From positions 1-23,655 of the forward strand of contig CAKSEF010000023.1 of NCBI GenBank assembly GCA_934446465.1: a DNA stretch of 23,655 nt, written 5' to 3'. The stretch is from an uncultured Oscillospiraceae bacterium (lineage in GTDB: Bacteria; Bacillota; Clostridia; Oscillospirales; JAAYXM01). Each line of letters starts with the position of its first letter. The stretch's first letter is position 1. Of this stretch, positions 1 through 7,710 are shown piece after piece. The notes under the pieces are model-generated. The model saw nothing but the letters and a program-made list of their open reading frames with translations. It was not told where the DNA came from and made no database searches. The position numbers were made by a program, and so were the translations under genes.

Positions 1-345
1 AATGCAAAAATGTACATTCATGCCGGAACGGTTCTGAGATACGAACAGCAGCACACCCAGAACCTCGTCCCCATAGAGCTGCACGTCATGAGATTCGGAG
101 ACGTCGCGTTTGCGACAAATCCGTTCGAGCTTTTCCTCGATTTCGGAAACCGGATACGTGCGAGAAGCCGCGCAAAGCAGACAATTCTAATTCAGCTTGC
201 GTGCGACTCTCTCGGATACCTGCCAACAGAAAGAGCCGAAAAAGGCAGCCATTACAGTGCTTACGTTTCAAGCGGGTGTGTCGGCCACGAGGGCGGTAAT
301 CTGCTTGTAAGAAAAACGCTTGAAGAAATCAACAAAATGTGGTAA
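1..345 (+). CDS. C-terminal part of a neutral/alkaline ceramidase-like protein (5' end outside window)
   Basis: The reading frame is open from the first base, so this is the last 114 codons of a longer gene. The visible part has the pattern GDVAFATNPFELF, then a stretch ending in DSLGYLPTERAEKGSHYSAY. This resembles the end of the catalytic domain of the neutral/alkaline ceramidase family, where a small-molecule 'G-D-x-A' strand is followed by a 'GYLPT' motif. Family members hydrolyse N-acyl amide bonds, but many bacterial homologues beside sugar genes have no proven substrate. The catalytic residues would lie upstream and cannot be checked. A gap of 47 bases without a terminator leads into the next gene, so it may be the preceding member of the sugar operon. 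The family call is moderate; substrate and activity are unknown. Confidence 0.6.
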   Translation, partial: NAKMYIHAGTVLRYEQQHTQNLVPIELHVMRFGDVAFATNPFELFLDFGNRIRARSRAKQTILIQLACDSLGYLPTERAEKGSHYSAYVSSGCVGHEGGNLLVRKTLEEINKMW

Positions 346-392
346 TAATCATCTGATTTTGAAAGTTTGAATGCAGAAAGGCAGTTGCAACG

Positions 393-1097
393 ATGTATAA
401 GAATTTTAATATCAAACCGCCGTTTTTTGAAGTGGGTCCAAAAGCTTATCTCTACGGCGAAGAAATGCTTAAGCTCGCAAAGGTAATTGATAAGACTGCA
501 ATGAAGTACGATGTTGACGTAATTGTAACTCCGCAGTACACCGACATTAAGCTTCTTGCCGACAATACGGAAAGAATCCTTGTTTTTGCGCAGCATATGG
601 ACGCGCTCCCCGTCGGCAGAGGTCTCGGCTCGGTTCTTCCCGAAGCCGTAAAGGCGGCGGGCGCGGTAGGCGTAATGCTCAATCATGCAGAGAAGCCACT
701 TTCAATGGAGACTGTTGAGGCAACTATTAAACGCGCCGATGAAGTCGGTCTTGCAACCATTGTCTGCGCCGACACTATCGATGATGTAAAGAAAATTGCG
801 AAGATGGGCCCGAATCTCATAGTCGCAGAGCCGACCGACCTTATCGGAACAGGCACAACCGCAGACAGCAACTATGTTACCGACACAATCAAGGCAGTTG
901 AGGAAATCAACCCCGATATAATGGTGCTTCAGGGCGCAGGAATTTCAAACGGCAGAGACGTTTATAACACGATAGCGCTCGGTGCTCAGGCAACAGGCTC
1001 AACGAGCGGTATCATAAAGGCTTCCGACCCATATGCAATGGTAGAAGAAATGCTTTATAACCTGCGCAAAGCGTGGGACGACACACACAGAAGGTGA
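393..1097 (+). CDS. Triosephosphate isomerase-like protein (archaeal/short TIM type, probable sugar-phosphate isomerase)
   Basis: This is a 234-residue single-domain TIM barrel. Family landmarks: FAQHMD at 65-70, a long 'GSVLPEAVKAAGAVGVMLNHAE' type segment with the catalytic His at 98, the catalytic Glu at 146 in VAEPTDLIGTG, and the phosphate-gripping GAGIS at 181-185. Lys17 in GPKAY aligns with the catalytic Lys of the N-x-K motif, but the usual Asn is Gly15. The protein is shorter than bacterial TpiA (about 250) and closest in pattern to archaeal-type enzymes. Its place in a sugar kinase/isomerase operon argues for a specialised ketose- or tetrose-phosphate isomerase, by analogy with the TIM-like enzyme of erythritol catabolism, rather than glycolytic TpiA. 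The only ribosome-site candidate is AAAGG at 377-381, somewhat distant from the ATG. The next gene starts 4 bases after the stop. Confidence 0.82.
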   Translation: MYKNFNIKPPFFEVGPKAYLYGEEMLKLAKVIDKTAMKYDVDVIVTPQYTDIKLLADNTERILVFAQHMDALPVGRGLGSVLPEAVKAAGAVGVMLNHAEKPLSMETVEATIKRADEVGLATIVCADTIDDVKKIAKMGPNLIVAEPTDLIGTGTTADSNYVTDTIKAVEEINPDIMVLQGAGISNGRDVYNTIALGAQATGSTSGIIKASDPYAMVEEMLYNLRKAWDDTHRR

Positions 1098-1101
1098 TAA
1101 T

Positions 1102-1704
1102 ATGAAACCCGAATCGTTAAAGGCGGCAAGAGAGGCATATGAAATTGAAGCCCGCTGCATAAGCGAGATGCTTAATTATTTTGATGAGGCTTCCTTTTCA
1201 AAGGCGGTTGAGCTTCTTAAAAATGCTCCGAGAATCGGCGCGTCCGGCAGCGGACACAGCGGGATTGCGTGCCGGCATTTTGCACACCTCATGTGCTGTA
1301 TAGAACGTCCCGCAAGATTCATTTCACCTGCCGAGGCAGTACACGGCGCAACGGGATATTTGCAGGAAGGCGATGTCTGCCTTTTCGCGTCAAGAGGCGG
1401 AAAGACAAAAGAACTTTTGCCTATTGTCGATATTTGCAGAAAAAAGGGCGTGAAAATCATCACGGTAACGGAAAATATGAACTCCCCGCTCGCCGAACAG
1501 GCAGATGTTGTTCTGAAACAGTACGTCAACCGCGAAACAGACAAGTATAATTCACAGGGCACAACCTCAACAACCGCGCTCTGCATGATTTTCCACGCAC
1601 TGCAAACAGCGCTGATTGAGGAAACAGATTATAAAAATGAGCAGTTTGCTCTTATTCATCCCGGCGGGGCCGTGGGTGAAAGACTAAATAAAAAGGAGAT
1701 ATGA
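1102..1704 (+). CDS. SIS-domain sugar-phosphate isomerase (KdsD/GutQ-like, without CBS domains)
   Basis: This is a 200-residue SIS-domain protein. ASGSGHSG (47-54) and SRGGKTKEL (98-106) are the sugar-phosphate-binding turns. PAEAVHG (76-82) contains a His matching the one in arabinose-5-phosphate isomerases, and the C-terminus carries HPGGAVGERL (186-195), the hallmark of the KdsD/KpsF/GutQ family. The tandem CBS domains of full-length KdsD are absent; the protein ends straight after the SIS fold. The family interconverts aldose and ketose phosphates. The neighbouring genes make a catabolic role more likely than Kdo biosynthesis. An AAGGTG ribosome site (1091-1096) overlaps the end of the TIM-like gene, so the two are probably translated together. 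Family call is strong; the substrate is unknown. Confidence 0.85.
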   Translation: MKPESLKAAREAYEIEARCISEMLNYFDEASFSKAVELLKNAPRIGASGSGHSGIACRHFAHLMCCIERPARFISPAEAVHGATGYLQEGDVCLFASRGGKTKELLPIVDICRKKGVKIITVTENMNSPLAEQADVVLKQYVNRETDKYNSQGTTSTTALCMIFHALQTALIEETDYKNEQFALIHPGGAVGERLNKKEI

Positions 1705-1707
1705 AAA

Positions 1708-2328
1708 ATGGAATTTAAAGTTTACCAGAAGGAACTCGAACTTCAGTCAAGAGGTTGGATACCGACATTCCACGATGTGTCAAAGGAAGTAATGGAAATA
1801 GTAAAGGCTTCCGGAATCAAGAACGGAACGTGTACTATTGCATCACACCACACAACCTGCTCCGTTATGGTTCAGGAATGCTCGCACGACATAGACTCGT
1901 TTGACCTTGAATATTTACAGCACGACCTTCTCGACATTATGAGAAAGATGATTCCCGATTTTGCGGAAGAGCATCAATACCGTCATCCCGGCCCGATACA
2001 TTCACAGTTCGGAAGATATGTCAATGAGCCCGGCGATTATACGAGCATGAACACAGACGGCCACCTCCGCAGCGTATTCTTCGGCAGAAGCGAAGCTATG
2101 ACAATCAAGGACGGCGTTCTTGACGGCGGTGAATTTGCCCATGTCTATTTTATTGACTGGGACCATGTACGCGCCCGCCGCAGACAGCTCAACATCACGG
2201 TTATGGGAACAACGGATGACGTTGAGGACAGAAAGTGGAACAACGGCGAAGTAATCAACACGCTCCGCAAATACACAGATGAAGAGAAAGCCTTCGACGT
2301 ACACTATACGCTCCAGCAGGAGAGATAA
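1708..2328 (+). CDS. YjbQ/UPF0047 family protein, enlarged variant
   Basis: This 206-residue protein has the YjbQ signature: SHHTTCSVMVQE (46-57, family SHTT), NTDGHL (115-120, family N-A-D-x-H-L), FFGRSEAMTIKDG (124-136), and a C-terminal R-x-R-R strand leading to NITVMG. Usual YjbQ proteins are about 135-140 residues and end near NITVMG. This one has roughly 20-25 extra residues between the two His motifs, around Tyr-Arg-His-Pro-Gly-Pro, and about 40 extra residues at the C-terminus. E. coli YjbQ has weak thiamine-phosphate synthase activity in vitro, but the family's real role is unsettled. Placement in a sugar operon, and the enlargement, suggest a different small-molecule substrate here. 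Ribosome site AAGGAG (1693-1698) sits 9 bases before the ATG and inside the end of the SIS gene. Confidence 0.85.
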   Translation: MEFKVYQKELELQSRGWIPTFHDVSKEVMEIVKASGIKNGTCTIASHHTTCSVMVQECSHDIDSFDLEYLQHDLLDIMRKMIPDFAEEHQYRHPGPIHSQFGRYVNEPGDYTSMNTDGHLRSVFFGRSEAMTIKDGVLDGGEFAHVYFIDWDHVRARRRQLNITVMGTTDDVEDRKWNNGEVINTLRKYTDEEKAFDVHYTLQQER

Positions 2329-2329
2329 A

Positions 2330-3730
2330 ATGGCTAATTTGCTTGGCGTTGATGTGGGCACCACATCGGCAAAAATGGTTCTCTTTGATGAGAACGGCAA
2401 TGTTTTAAAGTCGGTTTCAAAGGAATACTCTCTCGAAACAAAAGGCGACACGGTAGAACTTGACCCCGAAAAATATTGGCAGATGTTTTCGGAGGGGTAT
2501 GCGGAAATCAAGTCGGAATATACCGTAGACGCACTTTCCGTCGATACCCAGTGCGAAACGCTTATTGTTGCCGACGAGAGCGGAACTCCGCTTTACAATG
2601 CCATTGTATGGCTCGACAACAGAGCAACATTGCAGGCCGAAAAAATATCCGAGCGTTTCGGGACCAAGACCGTTTACGAAGTAACGGGTCAGCCGGAAAT
2701 TACGGCGACGTGGCCCGCGTGTAAGCTCATGTGGCTTCGCGAGAACGAACCCGAGGTATTTGCAAAAACGAAGAAAATATTCCTTTTGGAAGATTTTCTC
2801 CTGTACCGTCTTACGGGTGAGTTCGTAACCGAAAGGACGCTTCAGTCATCGAGCCTGTATCTTGATATAAGAAACGGCGGCTGGTGGCAGGAAATGCTTG
2901 AGTTTATCGGCATAAGCGAAGCCTGTCTTCCCCGCCTCTGCGGAAGCGGAGAGCTTCTCGGAACATACGGTAATACAAAGGTTGTAACCGGTGTTATGGA
3001 CCAAGTCGCAGGCTCTGTCGGCGCGGGTGTTGTAACCCCGTCGGTTGTCAGCGAAATGACGGGCACGACAATGGCAATCGTCGTCCCGACCGACAAATTT
3101 CCTCCGTACAAAGAGGACAGCAGGGTTCCCTGTCATATCAATTATGACGGAAATTACTGTCTCCTTACATGGACGCCGACAGCGGGCATCGCCCTTAAAT
3201 GGTTCAAAGAGAACTTCTGCGAAAATTTAAGCTTCAGACAGCTTGACGAGATTGCAAAAGAGGTAACTCCGGGTTCAAACGGACTTATATTTATGCCGTA
3301 CCTTTGCGGCAGTATAATACCGAAATACAACCCGGACGCGCGTGGTGCTTTTCTCGGGCTTACAATGGAACACACCCGCGCTCATGCGGCACGCGCAATT
3401 TTAGAATCGGTTGCGTTCATGCTTCGGGAAAACCTTGAATATTTAAATGTTTCGTGCAGTGAAATCCGTTCAATGGGCGGCGGTGCGTCGAGCCCGCTCT
3501 GGTGCCAAATCAAGGCGGATGTAACGGGCAAAAAAATCGTAACCCTGAAGAGCCGCGAATCGGCATGTCTCGGCTCCGCGATAATTGCGGGTGTAGGAGC
3601 GGGAGTTTACGCATCTGTCCCCGAGGCGTGCAAGAAGCTCATCGCGACGGATAAGGAATATTATCCGAGCGGGGCGGATTATTCGGATGTATATAAAAGG
3701 TATTTGAAATGCGAGGAGGAAAACGTATGA
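2330..3730 (+). CDS. FGGY-family carbohydrate kinase (xylulokinase-like)
   Basis: The 466-residue kinase has the ASKHA fold. An N-terminal phosphate loop DVGTTSAKMVLFD (8-20) is followed by a sugar-binding half containing the WLDNRA motif. The C-terminal half has GVMDQVAGSVGAG, GTTMAI and the MGGGASSPLWCQIKADVTGK stretch typical of xylulokinase-like FGGY kinases. It would phosphorylate a ketose (or polyol) with ATP in the cytosol. I chose the ATG at 2330 over an in-frame upstream start inside yjbQ, because AGGAG (2318-2322) lies 7 bases before it and the protein then begins right at the conserved strand. It starts one base after the yjbQ stop and overlaps the next gene by ATGA. It probably acts after the isomerase encoded downstream; exact sugar unknown. 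Confidence 0.92.
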   Translation: MANLLGVDVGTTSAKMVLFDENGNVLKSVSKEYSLETKGDTVELDPEKYWQMFSEGYAEIKSEYTVDALSVDTQCETLIVADESGTPLYNAIVWLDNRATLQAEKISERFGTKTVYEVTGQPEITATWPACKLMWLRENEPEVFAKTKKIFLLEDFLLYRLTGEFVTERTLQSSSLYLDIRNGGWWQEMLEFIGISEACLPRLCGSGELLGTYGNTKVVTGVMDQVAGSVGAGVVTPSVVSEMTGTTMAIVVPTDKFPPYKEDSRVPCHINYDGNYCLLTWTPTAGIALKWFKENFCENLSFRQLDEIAKEVTPGSNGLIFMPYLCGSIIPKYNPDARGAFLGLTMEHTRAHAARAILESVAFMLRENLEYLNVSCSEIRSMGGGASSPLWCQIKADVTGKKIVTLKSRESACLGSAIIAGVGAGVYASVPEACKKLIATDKEYYPSGADYSDVYKRYLKCEEENV

Positions 3731-5076
3731 CAAAAACCGCATTTGTCGGTTTTGGCGAAGTAAACACGCCAAAAGACGTAATTATAAGAAAGTGTAAGGC
3801 CGCACAGGACCGGCTTACGGAGCAGGGGCTTGACCTTATAAGCGTCTTCCCCGTAACTGATGATTACGAGGAAAAAGACATAAAGTCGGCGCTTGACGCA
3901 TTAAGGGGAAAGGATTTTGACAGCATCGTCGTTTGTATTGCGGGCTGGATTCCCACCCACGCAGTCGTAAAAGTCTGTGAGCAGTTCAAAGATAAGCCGA
4001 TGGTTCTCTGGGGACTTTGCGGATGGATTGAGGACGACGGAAGGCTTGTAACAACGGCCGACCAGGCGGGAACGAGCGCACTCAGAAAAACCTTCTCCGA
4101 TTTGGGCTACACATTCAAGTATGTCTACGATATAATCGGGAAGGAGAGCGGTGCGGCAAAGGTTGCGGATTATGCAAAAGCCGCGTCCGCTGCAAAAAAG
4201 CTGCGCAGTGCAAGGGTCGGTATGGCCGGTTACAGAGATATGAATCTCTATGGCACGCTCTATGACGGTGCTTCCCTTAAGCGCGTCGTCGGCCCCGAAA
4301 TCGAAACCTTCGAAATGCTTGAAATGCAGCAGAGATACGAAAAAATTACTCCCGAGGCAAAAAAGGAAATCGCAGATACGATTACGCATAAATGGACTTT
4401 CCTCAAAGAGCCGAAAAGAGAGGGGCTTGAAATGGCGGCGGGATATTACCTTGCCGTAAAGGAGCTTATAGACGAACGCGGATATGACGCAATATCCTTA
4501 AAAGACGTTGACGGAATGAAAAAGCTCCTCGACTTCCCTCCCGCACCCATATTTATGCTTCTTTCCGATGTCGCCGGAGTTTCAACAATTCCCGAGAACG
4601 ACTGTCTCGGAAATGTAACTCAGCTCATGGTGAAATATCTTACGGGTCAGTGCGGAGCATACCTCGAATTTTACGAGTTCTTCGAAGACCGAGTTCTTGC
4701 GGGTGTTCCCGACTACGTACCCGCAGAGGTAACGGACGGCGAAACTCAGGTGCTTCCCGCGGCCTTCGGCGAGCTTAACGAAGGCATACTTAACGTATCC
4801 AAGGTAAAGCCCGGCAAGCTCACTATGTGCAGGTTATTCATGAACGGCGGCAAGTATTATATGCACATGGTAAAGGGAGAAGGCATTACACCGAGAAAGT
4901 GGGAGGAATGCGGATGGACACAGCCCGCACCCCAGCTTCCGGGACTTGAGATTCTCCTTGAAGATACGGAGAAATTTGCTCAGAACGTAATGTGCCAGCA
5001 CTACATTATCTCATACGGAGACAATACCGAAAAAATCAAAAATCTTTGTTCCATACTCGGTATTGAGGTTATATAA
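3727..5076 (+). CDS. L-fucose/L-arabinose isomerase-like protein (FucI/AraA superfamily)
   Basis: The 449-residue protein has the alternating alpha/beta N-terminal half of the FucI/AraA superfamily: VVCIAGWIPTHAV (68-80), then MVLWGLCGW, then RSARVGMAGYRDMN near 160-173. A C-terminal half holds likely metal ligands: a Glu at 290 in IPENDCLGN and a His at 425 in CQHYIISYGD. It is shorter than E. coli FucI (about 590). The Asp that normally supplies the third metal ligand is not obvious; the equivalent stretch reads AYLEFYEFFED. The family interconverts aldoses and ketoses using Mn2+. The start overlaps the kinase stop as ATGA with AGGAGG just upstream, so translation is coupled. A strong terminator follows at 5085. 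Superfamily call is good; substrate unknown. Confidence 0.82.
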   Translation: MTKTAFVGFGEVNTPKDVIIRKCKAAQDRLTEQGLDLISVFPVTDDYEEKDIKSALDALRGKDFDSIVVCIAGWIPTHAVVKVCEQFKDKPMVLWGLCGWIEDDGRLVTTADQAGTSALRKTFSDLGYTFKYVYDIIGKESGAAKVADYAKAASAAKKLRSARVGMAGYRDMNLYGTLYDGASLKRVVGPEIETFEMLEMQQRYEKITPEAKKEIADTITHKWTFLKEPKREGLEMAAGYYLAVKELIDERGYDAISLKDVDGMKKLLDFPPAPIFMLLSDVAGVSTIPENDCLGNVTQLMVKYLTGQCGAYLEFYEFFEDRVLAGVPDYVPAEVTDGETQVLPAAFGELNEGILNVSKVKPGKLTMCRLFMNGGKYYMHMVKGEGITPRKWEECGWTQPAPQLPGLEILLEDTEKFAQNVMCQHYIISYGDNTEKIKNLCSILGIEVI

Positions 5077-5084
5077 CCAATCAG

Positions 5085-5114
5085 GGAGCGGTGCATGAAC
5101 ACACCGCTCCTTTT
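5085..5114 (+). terminator. Rho-independent terminator of the sugar operon
   Basis: A perfect 9-bp GC-rich stem (GGAGCGGTG at 5085-5093 with CACCGCTCC at 5102-5110) with an 8-base loop is followed by TTTT. It lies 8 bases after the stop of the isomerase gene and closes the operon. Confidence 0.9.
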
Positions 5115-5139
5115 ATTCTCATTATTTAGCAAAATCCTC

Positions 5140-5169
5140 TTGACAAATAAGGCCTACGTTTGTTATAAT
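5140..5169 (+). promoter_or_regulatory. Sigma-A promoter of the tRNA gene
   Basis: Perfect consensus hexamers TTGACA (5140-5145) and TATAAT (5164-5169) are separated by 18 bases. The predicted transcription start is near 5176, about 10 bases before the mature tRNA, as expected for a strong stable-RNA promoter. Confidence 0.9.
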
Positions 5170-5186
5170 ATATAAGCTTTCTGTGG

Positions 5187-5263
5187 GGGCCTTTAGCTCA
5201 GTTGGCTAGAGCTACCGGCTCATAACCGGTCGGTCCCGGGTTCGAGTCCCTGAAGGCCCACCA
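5187..5263 (+). tRNA. tRNA with anticodon CAT (Met, or Ile2 after lysidine modification)
   Basis: A full 77-base cloverleaf can be folded. Acceptor GGGCCTT pairs with AAGGCCC; the D stem is GCTC/GAGC; the anticodon stem is ACCGG/CCGGT with loop CTCATAA and anticodon CAT at 5221-5223; the T loop is TTCGAGT; the CCA end is encoded. One T-stem pair (second pair, C5237 with T5251) is a C-U mismatch. The acceptor beginning plus TTAGCTCAG is closer to bacterial tRNA-Ile2 (CAT read as AUA after modification by TilS) than to initiator Met, and an initiator is unlikely because the first acceptor pair is a G-C match. Elongator Met cannot be excluded from sequence alone. It is a single gene with its own promoter and terminator. 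Confidence 0.95.
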
Positions 5264-5269
5264 AGCAAA

Positions 5270-5303
5270 AGAACCGAAACTTCTAAAGTTTCGGTTCTTT
5301 TTT
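5270..5303 (+). terminator. Terminator of the tRNA gene, shared with the convergent gene
   Basis: A 13-bp stem (5270-5282 with 5286-5298) closes over a 3-base loop and is followed by TTTTT. It begins 7 bases after the CCA end. The minus-strand acyltransferase gene ends two bases beyond it, so the same hairpin, with a short A tract (5267-5270) on the other side, may also stop transcription from the right. Confidence 0.9.
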
Positions 5304-5304
5304 A

Positions 5305-6486
5305 TTATTTCGCGGCAATAAATATTCCGCCTTTTTCGTATATATGGTTTCCCTCGCAGAGATACTTTTTCACTGCCCGCTGCATTGAATTGTTTTCCGC
5401 AAGCTCACTTGCAGGCTTTATGTCTCTGAGTCCGTACAGATATTCATAAACATCCTTTCCGGCAGAAACGGTCGGATAGACGGCATACCGCTCCGAAAAG
5501 CGCGTAATATTCGTATCCTTTCCCAAAATCAAACGCAGACGCTTTTCCAGCATCCATGAACGGCAGTGAAATGCCTTATACTTAAACTCCGGATAAAACC
5601 TTTCAAAAATGCCGACAGCCTCCCTGTACGAGCTTTCGCTCATTTCTTCACTGAGGGGCTTGAACGACGGTATGTGTACGCTTAGTACACGGTCGCCCTT
5701 TCTGACAAATTCCTCGTATCCGCACAGTCTTATCTTCTTCGTTTCACACTCGCCGAGCGCATTTGCACAATACCCGATAACGGCACCGTTTTCTTCTTCG
5801 ACCGACGCATAAAACCTTTCTGCCTCATCCTCCTGCCCCGCAGAGCCGAAGAGCATTCCGTTTTTATGCACATATGCGCCGTCAATAAGTATTTTTATAT
5901 CTCCGCCCTTTTTATAGCCTCTTATGCTGTCGGCAAGTGTTGTCATCTGAAAATTGAATCTGCCGATTCTTATTATCTCGCCTCTTAAAAATTCCATAAG
6001 CCAATCGACATATATTCTGACGCCGGGCCGCCCGAACAGATAGTTATAGTCGTTTATCTGCGCGTCAAACTCCTGAAGGGTATCTGAAATCACCTTGTGC
6101 GGAAGTCCTCTTTCCTTCATCTTTCTTATCATATCATCAATGAAATACAAAATGGAGAAAAGCGGTGCGAAATCCGTGTCTGCGCTTTCCCTGTCCGGCG
6201 TTTCAAGAATATCGAGAGATGCACGTTCCTCTATTGCGGATGCAAGCATGTATATGTAAACAACCAGATTTGTGTCCCGTGCTATCAGTTCCGAAGCTTT
6301 TAAGACACGGTGCAGATTCTCCGAAAGAAGCCCGTATTCCGTGTTTAGGCGCAAAATCCGTTCTTTATCAAGTATCGCGTATTTCTTTTCCTTAAAAGCA
6401 GATACTCCCTTTTCATAAAACGGTACTATTGCGTCGGTATATTTTATGTTAAGCCTTGCGCAAAGGCTTTTTGCCATGCTCTCCAT
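5305..6486 (-). CDS. Acyltransferase-domain protein of the NAT_N/GNAT_C type
   Basis: The 393-residue protein has a mainly helical N-terminal half (roughly 1-170) and a C-terminal half with the pattern HIPSFKPLSEEMSESSYREA, then FHCRSWML and an NITRF motif. Together these mark the clostridial 'acyltransferase domain-containing' family (NAT N-terminal domain plus GNAT-like C-terminal domain). The family name implies transfer of an acyl group to an amine from CoA or a carrier protein, but I know of no proven substrate. The GGAGAGG site (6492-6498) places the start at 6486; a Met three codons on has no such site. It lies 27 bases behind the deacetylase-like gene and is probably co-transcribed with it. 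No signal peptide or membrane segment is seen, so it should be cytosolic. Confidence 0.7.
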   Translation of the reverse strand: MESMAKSLCARLNIKYTDAIVPFYEKGVSAFKEKKYAILDKERILRLNTEYGLLSENLHRVLKASELIARDTNLVVYIYMLASAIEERASLDILETPDRESADTDFAPLFSILYFIDDMIRKMKERGLPHKVISDTLQEFDAQINDYNYLFGRPGVRIYVDWLMEFLRGEIIRIGRFNFQMTTLADSIRGYKKGGDIKILIDGAYVHKNGMLFGSAGQEDEAERFYASVEEENGAVIGYCANALGECETKKIRLCGYEEFVRKGDRVLSVHIPSFKPLSEEMSESSYREAVGIFERFYPEFKYKAFHCRSWMLEKRLRLILGKDTNITRFSERYAVYPTVSAGKDVYEYLYGLRDIKPASELAENNSMQRAVKKYLCEGNHIYEKGGIFIAAK

Positions 6487-6513
6487 GTCTGCCTCTCCGT
6501 TCGTGTACGCTTA

Positions 6514-7710
6514 TCAGAACAGTATCTCGACCGTCTTGCCGAGGCGTTCTATCTTATATGTCTTAAAACAGTTATGCGTTTCATACTGCGATATTCTCCC
6601 GCCGACGCACTCTTTCGGAAGAAGTCCGCCGCGTATGCTTATATACATTGTGTCCGTCTTGCCGATTGCGTTCTTGTCATCCACATCGGAGAAATCGAGA
6701 ATTACCTTGTTTTCGCCGTATGTAACCTTTGTGTACTTGCAATACAGCGCCTGCGAGCCCGCAAATGCAATATCGCGCGAAAGCATAACCCCGAATACCT
6801 CGCCCTGTCTCTTGAAGTACTTTGCCCATGCGTCAATCTTCTCGAGATTTTCCATGGGATTGTATCTTAAGAAGTTCGGCCAATGCGCTGGATATACGGT
6901 TCTTTCCTCCGCCGCTTCCCCGTCGAACAGCGTTTTGTCGTAATCGGGCAAGATTGCGGGGTCGACATCATACGCATTCCACGGTATTGACAACGCTTCC
7001 CTGCTGTTGTTGAGATAGATTACACCGTTGAGAACACACGACATTTCTCTTATCTCATTCCACATATCCGCCCAGTAAATGATATTATTTTTACGGAGAA
7101 TATCGGCAAATTTAAGGTTGTCATTCACCGATCCGTGAACACCGCCCGGAGATGTAAAGCTTCTTATCTTCTTCTTGAAGCCCCACGACTCATAAATCTT
7201 GAAGAATGTTTCAAGGTGGCTTTCAAAATATTCTTCCGACACCGGTATGAGATTATCCGAATAGCGCGTTTTGCAGCCGTCATCGGCGGGAATATAGAAC
7301 TCTTTGTCGGCGACGTGCCGTCCGTCAGTCCAATATCCGTGCATCACACCGTGATACGCGTACTCGATGTATTCGCTGTTTTCCGCCGCCTCAAAGCACT
7401 TTTCGGCAATGTCCATATCGATTTGAGACGCCATATCCCAGCCATTTTCATCATTTGTGGCGTGCTTCATGCCCCTCAGGAGATTATCCTTGTCCCATTC
7501 GCCGAGAACGAGAGGGCAGTTAATCTTCATGTTGATTTTCTTTCCCAGCTCGTTCAGTGCAATGTAATCCTCCGCAACGTGCTTGCGCGGCATACCCGTC
7601 CGCGACGGGCCGTCGCTGCACCTGTCGTCCCATCCGTTAAACCAGCCGACATCGTCAACGACTATTTGATAAGCGAGCGGTATGCAGACAAGTCTTTCAA
7701 TGTTTTCCAT
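6514..7710 (-). CDS. Polysaccharide-deacetylase-like (NodB-fold) protein
   Basis: The 398-residue protein shows three motifs resembling the NodB carbohydrate-esterase barrel. There is an early VVDDVGW (Asp pair, motif 1), YHGVMHGYW (H-x3-H, motif 2) and FTSPGGVHGS (motif 3-like). The NodB family removes N- or O-acetyl groups from polysaccharides using a metal bound by the Asp and the two His. The fit is partial and this is a distant relative. I see no signal peptide, so it is probably cytosolic, which is unusual for polysaccharide deacetylases. The start at 7710 is set by GGAGGG (7717-7722), 6 bases upstream; 13 additional in-frame codons upstream lack a site. It is driven by a perfect promoter (7777-7805) and followed by the acyltransferase gene. 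Confidence 0.5.
   Translation of the reverse strand: MENIERLVCIPLAYQIVVDDVGWFNGWDDRCSDGPSRTGMPRKHVAEDYIALNELGKKINMKINCPLVLGEWDKDNLLRGMKHATNDENGWDMASQIDMDIAEKCFEAAENSEYIEYAYHGVMHGYWTDGRHVADKEFYIPADDGCKTRYSDNLIPVSEEYFESHLETFFKIYESWGFKKKIRSFTSPGGVHGSVNDNLKFADILRKNNIIYWADMWNEIREMSCVLNGVIYLNNSREALSIPWNAYDVDPAILPDYDKTLFDGEAAEERTVYPAHWPNFLRYNPMENLEKIDAWAKYFKRQGEVFGVMLSRDIAFAGSQALYCKYTKVTYGENKVILDFSDVDDKNAIGKTDTMYISIRGGLLPKECVGGRISQYETHNCFKTYKIERLGKTVEILF

Noticed and set aside
2279..2329. Upstream in-frame start for the FGGY kinase
   Set aside because: It lies inside yjbQ, has no ribosome site and adds a basic stretch before the conserved first strand.
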